A stretch of DNA of 18,469 bases from positions 1-18,469 of the forward strand of contig NZ_AQHJ01000017.1 in the NCBI RefSeq assembly GCF_014925405.1. Direction: 5' to 3'. The notes beneath the pieces are model-generated. The model was not told the origin of the DNA, ran no database searches, and saw only the letters and a program-made list of their open reading frames with translations. Positions 10,066 through 16,500 of the stretch are shown piece after piece. The position numbers and the translations under genes are program-made. This DNA comes from Pseudoalteromonas ulvae UL12 (lineage in GTDB: Bacteria > Pseudomonadota > Gammaproteobacteria > Enterobacterales > Alteromonadaceae). Each line of letters starts with the position of its first letter. Positions within the stretch are counted from its first letter, which is position 1.

Positions 10066-10121
10066 AGCTCAACAATCTCTCTTTCTTCGATGCTTGATTC
10101 TTCGGTGGTGGAAACTTGCTC
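9910..10121 (-). other. Predicted docking interface 2 and ATGA overlap
   Basis: This segment encodes the acidic C-terminus of the one-module synthetase (last 19 residues, ending IEEREIVEL) and the 52-residue beta-hairpin docking domain of the three-module synthetase. Start and stop share four bases (ATGA at 10065-10062), the classic arrangement for translational coupling. An AAGAGAG purine stretch lies about 11 bases upstream of the ATG, far for a strong ribosome binding site. The pairing of the two elements is inferred from family resemblance. Confidence 0.65.
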
Positions 10122-13100
10122 GGCTATAAACAGAGCAAGTTGCGTAATGCTGTCATGAACGTAGAAGTCTCTAACAGACAGCTCTATGCCTAATGTTTCT
10201 TTTGATACGCCTGCGAGTTTTACGAACTGCAATGAGTGCAGTCCCAATTGTGTAAAGCGAGCTGAACAACTAGCTTTAACTAGTCCAAATTGTTGGTGAA
10301 GTAGCTCACAAATTTTACTTTCCATTTCCGTTTGTGGTGCAACGTAACTGTCTAGTAACAGATCTTTCGATTGCATTTTCGATAGGGAATTTCTATCTAC
10401 TTTGCCGTTGTTATTCAGTGGAAAGGCAGGTAGTTCTTGATAGCGACTGGGCCACATAAATTGCGGAAGATGTTGCTCGACCCAAGCTTGAATATTCTCA
10501 ATGTGAAGTGCATTTGCTCCAACCAAATAAGCTGATAAATAAGGCTGGCTGTTGCTATCACGCTCTAACAATACAACCGCCTGCTGGATATCTGCATAGC
10601 GGAGTAAAGAAGCCTCTATTTCTGACAACTCGATTCGATAACCGCGAAGTTTTACTTGATGGTCATTACGTCCAACATAAGCATATTCACCGTTAGCTTG
10701 AACAGATACAAGATCGCCTGTTTGGTACAAACGTTCGACACTACCGTTATACAATTGAATTTCTCTAAAGCGTTCGGCGGTCAAGTCATCTCGGTTAAAG
10801 TAGCCACGGGCAAGTCCTTTACCACCGATATAAAGCTCTCCGACAGTGCCAATAGGGCACTGTTCACCATGCGCACCGAGTACGTGAAGTGAGACGTGAG
10901 GAGCTGCAAAGCCAATAGATACCGCATCGTTGTCAGATTCGAATATTTTGACACTAGACCATACTGTTGACTCTGTTGGGCCATATTCATTCATCAAAAC
11001 TGCTTGTGGTTGTAAAGCGAAATGTTTCGCTTTAACTGTGTCAGACAAACTCTCCCCTGCACAAATGACGTTGGTTAACGAATGACCATTTATGTGTTCA
11101 ATGATCGCATCGTAAAAGCCCGGCAAAAATATAGCGTGAGTAAGCGCGTATTCATCAATTGTTGCGGCTACTTGTGGAGCGTCTTTTGCTTTTTCTGTCG
11201 GTAATAAATGAAGTTCGCCACCACAACCAAGTCCCCAATATATGGCAGGGACTGAGGAGTCGAAGGCAAATGAAGAAACCAGTAAAAAACGTTCTGGCGT
11301 AACATAGTGTGACGCGATTCTCGCTAACGTAGATTCGCGCAAAGCGCCATGCTCAATCATGACCCCTTTTGGATTACCTGTAGAGCCCGATGTATAAATA
11401 ACATAAGCGAGAGTTGAATCGTTTATTGCAATGATTGGCGTTGGTAATGACGTTGAATGTGCTGCTAATACCTCATTTTCGATCACGACCAATGAGCTAG
11501 TATTCAATGATGGAACTGTGATAGTGCTATCGCTATCAGCTAGAATCAGCGCGGGTCCACTTTCATTCAAAATGTGCTTAATACGCGTTTGTGGGTAGCT
11601 AGGATCTATAGGTACGTATGCACAACCCGCTTTTAATACACCCAACATACTTGCGACAAAATCTAAGCCCGGTTTCATCAGAATGGCGACAATACTGTTG
11701 TCAGGTGCAACCGTTTCTAGAATAAGATGTGCTATTTGGTTAGACCGCATATCTAATTGAGAAAATGTAATCACCTCATCTTCGTAGCGAATTGCGACTT
11801 TGTCTGGGTTGGCTTGAGATTGCATTTGCACTAATTCATGCGCATATTCCGCTTGATGTTCAATAGGCCACGGGGAAGTCGACGCTTTAGTTAACATAGC
11901 CAGCTCTTCTTCTTTAAAAATATTGAGCTGCGAAGCAGGTAATGCTGGATTTTCACAAGCCTCACTTAGTAGCGATTCAACACCCCGTGCAATTCGGTCA
12001 GATAAATCAGCACTGAACAGCGCTTCTTTAAATTCAAAAGCCAATGAAAGAGTGCTGCCTTCATCAACAGCAGTTAGTGTTAAGTCAAAGTTTGTCGTAC
12101 TTTTATCGATAGCCACTTCTTCGAACGAAACATTGCTCCCATTCAATGCTTGTTGTTCATAGCTCTGCATCGAAAACATCACTTGAAACAAAGGCGTTGA
12201 ATATTCGTTATGATTTGGCGCTAGGCGCTCTACAAGCATTTCGAAAGGAACAACCTGATTTGCTTGCCCTGCTAGAGAAACCTTTTTCGATTGTTTAAGC
12301 AACTGTTCAAACGTGTTGGTTAAATCACAATCCAGACGCAACACTAGAGTGTTGAGAAAACAACCTACCAAGCCTTCCAGCTGCTCCGCAGGTCTTGTTA
12401 CAACTGGCGTCCCCATAACAACATCCGATTGATTGCTAAATCGAGCTAGGACAATTGAAAATGCCGTATGAAGCACCATAAACATAGTGACTTGATGTTG
12501 CTTAGCTAGTGCTCTAAGAGCAATGACCGCCTCTTCATTAACGATCGCTTTGACTATGCGACTTGCGTTTGACGGGACACCTTCCCTAACTGTATTTGTC
12601 GTTAATTGATGGCTTTCTGGTAACTCTTTAAGTTGATTTTGCCAATAATCCAGCTGTTGCTCGAAAACATCTTTCATCAACTCATCGTTTTGCCACGCTG
12701 CATAGTCAGCATATTGAATTGGCAAATTGTTGAGCGTAATATCTTCTTGCGTGCTCAACGACTGATATAGTGTTTGAAATTCATCAACAAGAATCGCTAA
12801 GGACCACCCATCTACGGCAATATGGTGCAAATCGAAGAAAATCACACCAACAGGATCTGACGAGTCTTTCTTAGATAAAGCACAATTAAGGTAGCTCACT
12901 CTAATGGGTAAATCACATGCTAAATCAAAGTGATGAGCCCCCTGCTTAGCGAGCCATTGAGTGACCGCATTATCACGATTGGTATTATTTGGTAACACCT
13001 CTTCTGCCAACTCGAATGAAAACTCTTCTTTAATCTGCTGTACAGGTTGACCATTTTCAATCACATAGATAGTGCGAAGAATTTCGTGTCTGTCGACAAT

Positions 13101-13457
13101 CATACTCAACGCACGCTCTGCCAGCGACGTACAGAATTCTCCTCCGATATTAAACGCCGTCGATACCTTATATTGATGGCTGCTAAGGTGTGTCTGCTCC
13201 GACAGCCAGAAGCGACGTTGAGCAAATGATAGCGGCGCAGTATGCAAGCTCTGTTTTTTGAGTTCTGGTAACTTAATACTCGCGACTTCAGATTCTTGAC
13301 TTAGAAAGTCAATAATTTGTTGTTTATGAGATTTAATAACCTCTACTTGCTCTGGTTTTATCGCGCCAGGCGCTGATTTTGTTTTTAACTTGCCATTTTC
13401 CACAAAAAGACGAACTTCTTGTTTCGACAGGGTGTCGATAAATTTACTAATATTCAT
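10062..13457 (-). CDS. Single-module NRPS, docking domain-C-A-T
   Basis: This 1131-residue synthetase adds one amino acid to the growing peptide. Residues 1-52 look like a TubC-type N-terminal docking domain (helix, beta hairpin, helix). The C domain (about 75-510) starts with the SFAQRRFW motif of the LCL type and has intact HHIAVDG at 211-217. The A domain (about 540-1030) has YTSGSTG at 688-694, NEYGPTE at 823-829 and catalytic Lys1019. The T domain carries Ser1075 in LGLHSL, where the second Gly of the usual LGGHSL is Leu. Specificity residues read DSPFIAEVWK, which I cannot assign; there is no acidic residue at position 239 as in most neighbouring modules. The C-terminus is acidic (IEEREIVEL). 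The ATG at 13457 is preferred over an in-frame GTG at 13466 because the docking domain begins at MNISKF, matching the start of the next protein, and the GTG lies inside the upstream gene. The start is 2 bases after the upstream stop; the stop overlaps the next start by 4 bases. Confidence 0.95.
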   Translation of the reverse strand: MNISKFIDTLSKQEVRLFVENGKLKTKSAPGAIKPEQVEVIKSHKQQIIDFLSQESEVASIKLPELKKQSLHTAPLSFAQRRFWLSEQTHLSSHQYKVSTAFNIGGEFCTSLAERALSMIVDRHEILRTIYVIENGQPVQQIKEEFSFELAEEVLPNNTNRDNAVTQWLAKQGAHHFDLACDLPIRVSYLNCALSKKDSSDPVGVIFFDLHHIAVDGWSLAILVDEFQTLYQSLSTQEDITLNNLPIQYADYAAWQNDELMKDVFEQQLDYWQNQLKELPESHQLTTNTVREGVPSNASRIVKAIVNEEAVIALRALAKQHQVTMFMVLHTAFSIVLARFSNQSDVVMGTPVVTRPAEQLEGLVGCFLNTLVLRLDCDLTNTFEQLLKQSKKVSLAGQANQVVPFEMLVERLAPNHNEYSTPLFQVMFSMQSYEQQALNGSNVSFEEVAIDKSTTNFDLTLTAVDEGSTLSLAFEFKEALFSADLSDRIARGVESLLSEACENPALPASQLNIFKEEELAMLTKASTSPWPIEHQAEYAHELVQMQSQANPDKVAIRYEDEVITFSQLDMRSNQIAHLILETVAPDNSIVAILMKPGLDFVASMLGVLKAGCAYVPIDPSYPQTRIKHILNESGPALILADSDSTITVPSLNTSSLVVIENEVLAAHSTSLPTPIIAINDSTLAYVIYTSGSTGNPKGVMIEHGALRESTLARIASHYVTPERFLLVSSFAFDSSVPAIYWGLGCGGELHLLPTEKAKDAPQVAATIDEYALTHAIFLPGFYDAIIEHINGHSLTNVICAGESLSDTVKAKHFALQPQAVLMNEYGPTESTVWSSVKIFESDNDAVSIGFAAPHVSLHVLGAHGEQCPIGTVGELYIGGKGLARGYFNRDDLTAERFREIQLYNGSVERLYQTGDLVSVQANGEYAYVGRNDHQVKLRGYRIELSEIEASLLRYADIQQAVVLLERDSNSQPYLSAYLVGANALHIENIQAWVEQHLPQFMWPSRYQELPAFPLNNNGKVDRNSLSKMQSKDLLLDSYVAPQTEMESKICELLHQQFGLVKASCSARFTQLGLHSLQFVKLAGVSKETLGIELSVRDFYVHDSITQLALFIAEQVSTTEESSIEEREIVEL

Positions 13458-13528
13458 TCTTACCACTCTACTTCGTCGTATTCTTCAACAACGTCTTCTA
13501 TGTGTTTATTGCGTTGAATTACAGTTTC
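13302..13528 (-). other. Predicted docking interface 1 and 2-base gene junction
   Basis: This segment encodes the last 22 residues of the A-T-E/C-A-T synthetase (net acidic, ending VEEYDEVEW) and the first 52 of the one-module synthetase (beta-hairpin docking domain with a Lys-rich second strand and helix). In the TubB/TubC type, an acidic C-terminal linear motif pairs with the hairpin of the partner; the assignment here is by sequence resemblance. The stop TAA (13462-13460) is 2 bases before the ATG, and no strong Shine-Dalgarno sequence is visible, so initiation probably depends on re-initiation by terminating ribosomes. Confidence 0.65.
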
Positions 13529-16500
13529 TTTTTCTATCCAATGACACAGAGCACGTAACTCTGGTTGTTCAAAAATGACAGCTATCGGTAACGCAATCCT
13601 GTACTCTTGCTCAACCCGTGAAATTAACTTCATCGCCAAGAGAGAATGCCCTCCCAAATCAAAAAAGTTGTCTTCTAATCCGACTTGCTCCATATTTAAG
13701 ATTTGTTGCCATATTTCACACACTTGCTTCTCTAAATCACTTTGCGGTGCACAATACTCAGCTCGGATAAAATCTTTTTCACTCGGCGCTGGCAATTGCT
13801 TCCTGTCGACCTTGCCATTTGCATTGATCGGCATAGCTTCAACATGAACAAAAGCGTTAGGAACCATGTAATCAGGTAGCACAGAAGAAAGTTGCTGCTT
13901 GAGGAGTTTCAACTCTTGAGATATTTCGCTAGTGAAGTAAACAACAAGCTGTGGTTCAGGTGAGTCGTTGCAATGTGCAACAGCCACACAACTAGTGATG
14001 CCCGTTATTTTGCTTAGCTGTGTTTCAATGTCGCCAAGCTCGATTCTAAAACCTCGAATTTTGACTTGATGGTCATCACGTCCAAAATAGACAAGTTCAC
14101 CTGAATCATTGTTAATTTGAACAATATCGCCCGTTTTATACATGCGGCCATTTTCTACCCAATCACACTTGATAAAGCGTTCGCTTGTTAAGTCCTCAGA
14201 TTGATAATATCCATTAGATAAACATTCGCCTGCGATATATAGCTCGCCCTGAGCACCTTTTGGCACGGGTTGTTCAAACTCGTCAAGTACATACAATTGA
14301 ACATTTTGAATGGGCTGCCCAATTGACGGCAATGCTGGCCAGCTACTTGGCTCATTATCCAGTGTCAATGATGTAACTACGTGTGTTTCAGCCGGCCCGT
14401 AGTGGTTAACAAGTTGGCATTGTGTATGTGCGGCAAAAAACGTTCTGATTGAATCAGTAATGCGTAATCGCTCTGCACTGGAAATGACCACTTTCAGTGC
14501 CGGAAAGTGTATGATTTGCTTAGTACAAAGTTCACTTAAACTTTGTAAAGCTGCATACGGTAAATTAAGCACTTCTATTTGTTGCTCATCAATAACTCGG
14601 GCTAACAGCGCAGTATTTAATTGTGTATGTTTGTCAATTAGCTGAACGCTTCCGCCACTGGTTAGCGGCTTGAAGATATCTTCAAAACTAAGATCAAATC
14701 CAATCGATGAGAACTGTAACCATCGAGAGTCGCCATGTAGTGATGGTTCGGCGCGTTCCATGCCAACAAGGAGGTTAGCTAGGACACGTTGTGGCATTTC
14801 AATAGCTTTAGGTTTTCCCGTAGAACCCGAGGTATATAAGATGTATCCCAAATCATCGAGTGAGTAATTCATTGCTAAATTGGTGTCAGCTAAAGTCGCC
14901 ATTGTTGCTGCCAAATCGCTGCTATCAATTTCTACCACTGGGCGGCTCACAAGTGATAACTCGCCGCACCATGCTTCAGTTGTCACTATGATAGTGTCGT
15001 CAGGTAAGTCACTTAAGATCATATTGATACGAGCGTTTGGTAGTGCAGTATCTATTGGTACATAGCCTGCGCCAGATTTAAGAATGGCTACAATTGATAC
15101 GACTAGCTCAACTGAACGATCTAATAGTGTCACTATTGGCGTATTTGCACTGGCACCTTTGGCTTGAAGCAAGCGAGCCAACCTGTTTGCTTGCTCGTTC
15201 AATTGCGCGTATGTAATTTCTTCATTGTGAAAGCGCACCGCAATAGCACTGGCATTCGACTTAGCTTGTTGCTCGAACAACTCCGCTATAACAGGTCCAG
15301 AAGAGCTAGAAACCACATCACCGTATAAGGCAGAAACTTCTTTCTCACTTCCGACTATATTGAGTGCTAACAGTGGCTGGCCTTTGTTTTCTTTTAGCGC
15401 ATCAACCAAGGTACGACAGGCATTTAGCATATAGTGCGTAATTGTCTTGGCGTTCACCCGTTGATCTACTTGCGCGCTAATTGAAAAACCTTGGCCCAAA
15501 TCATCAATTGAGAATGTGATCGGGTAATTAGTTCTTTCCTTCACGGTCTTGAGATTGGCACCGGAAGCTTTCCATCGCTTGTTGACATCACTGTCTTCAC
15601 TATCAACCTCAGAGTGACGATAATTTAGGATGCTATGGAATAGACTTACACCACCAGAAATGTCAGCACACTGTTCAGCAACAGCCGTGGGTATTTGCTC
15701 AAATGTCAATAATTCCGCGAGTTGTTTTTGCACAATCTCAACTGCTGATATAACGCTCATTTGATTGAGATCTACGCGCAATGGCAACGTATTGATAAAC
15801 AAGCCTACGACTCGTTCTATTTCCTGTACACCTTGAAGACGTCCAGACAGCACTGAGCCAAATAAAACATCTTTGCTATTGCTTACTTTCGCCAATGTCA
15901 GAGCCCACGCAACATGAAATAATATGGCTGGACTCACAGATAGTTCGACGGCTGCTTGCCTAATCGCTTTTGACAAATGAGAATCAAGATCAAGCTGTAA
16001 TTCTTCAAAAGTACTTATTTCATTGCTGTCGAAATCGATGGCAAATGGCGTGGTAATTTCTTCAAATCCCTGCATTTGAGCAGTGAAGAATTGACGAGCT
16101 GCATGAGTATCAGTGTTGACAATCGCGTTATGCAAGAATGATTCGTATCCTGCAGGAGCAGGTAATGTTGCTTCATTTCCTTCGAGGAATGCTAGAAGCT
16201 CCTCCTGAATAATTTCTAACGAAATATGATCGCTGATTAAATGATGTTCCTGAATAATTACAGACCAACTACCGTCTTTTTCGCACGCCATACAAGTTGC
16301 TTTAACAAGCGGTGCATGTTCCAAATCCATCCACTGATGTTCAGCAGAAAGATAATGAGTAGCGTTGGCAGTCAACTCTTTTTCAGAAGCGTATTCTTCA
16401 TATGCAACCGACAACGGTATTGATTGGCATAAAACCTGAACGGGCATAGCCAACTCTTTCCACATAACTGCGGTGCGAAGTGCTTGATGACGTTGTACTA

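Noticed and set aside
13458..13466. GTG at 13466 as start of the one-module synthetase
   Set aside because: It would add only MVR before the docking domain and overlaps the upstream gene; the ATG at 13457 matches the docking-domain start of the other proteins.
298..13466. Promoters or terminators at gene junctions
   Set aside because: Genes overlap or are 2 bases apart, leaving no intergenic room, and no hairpin plus T-run was seen at the junctions.
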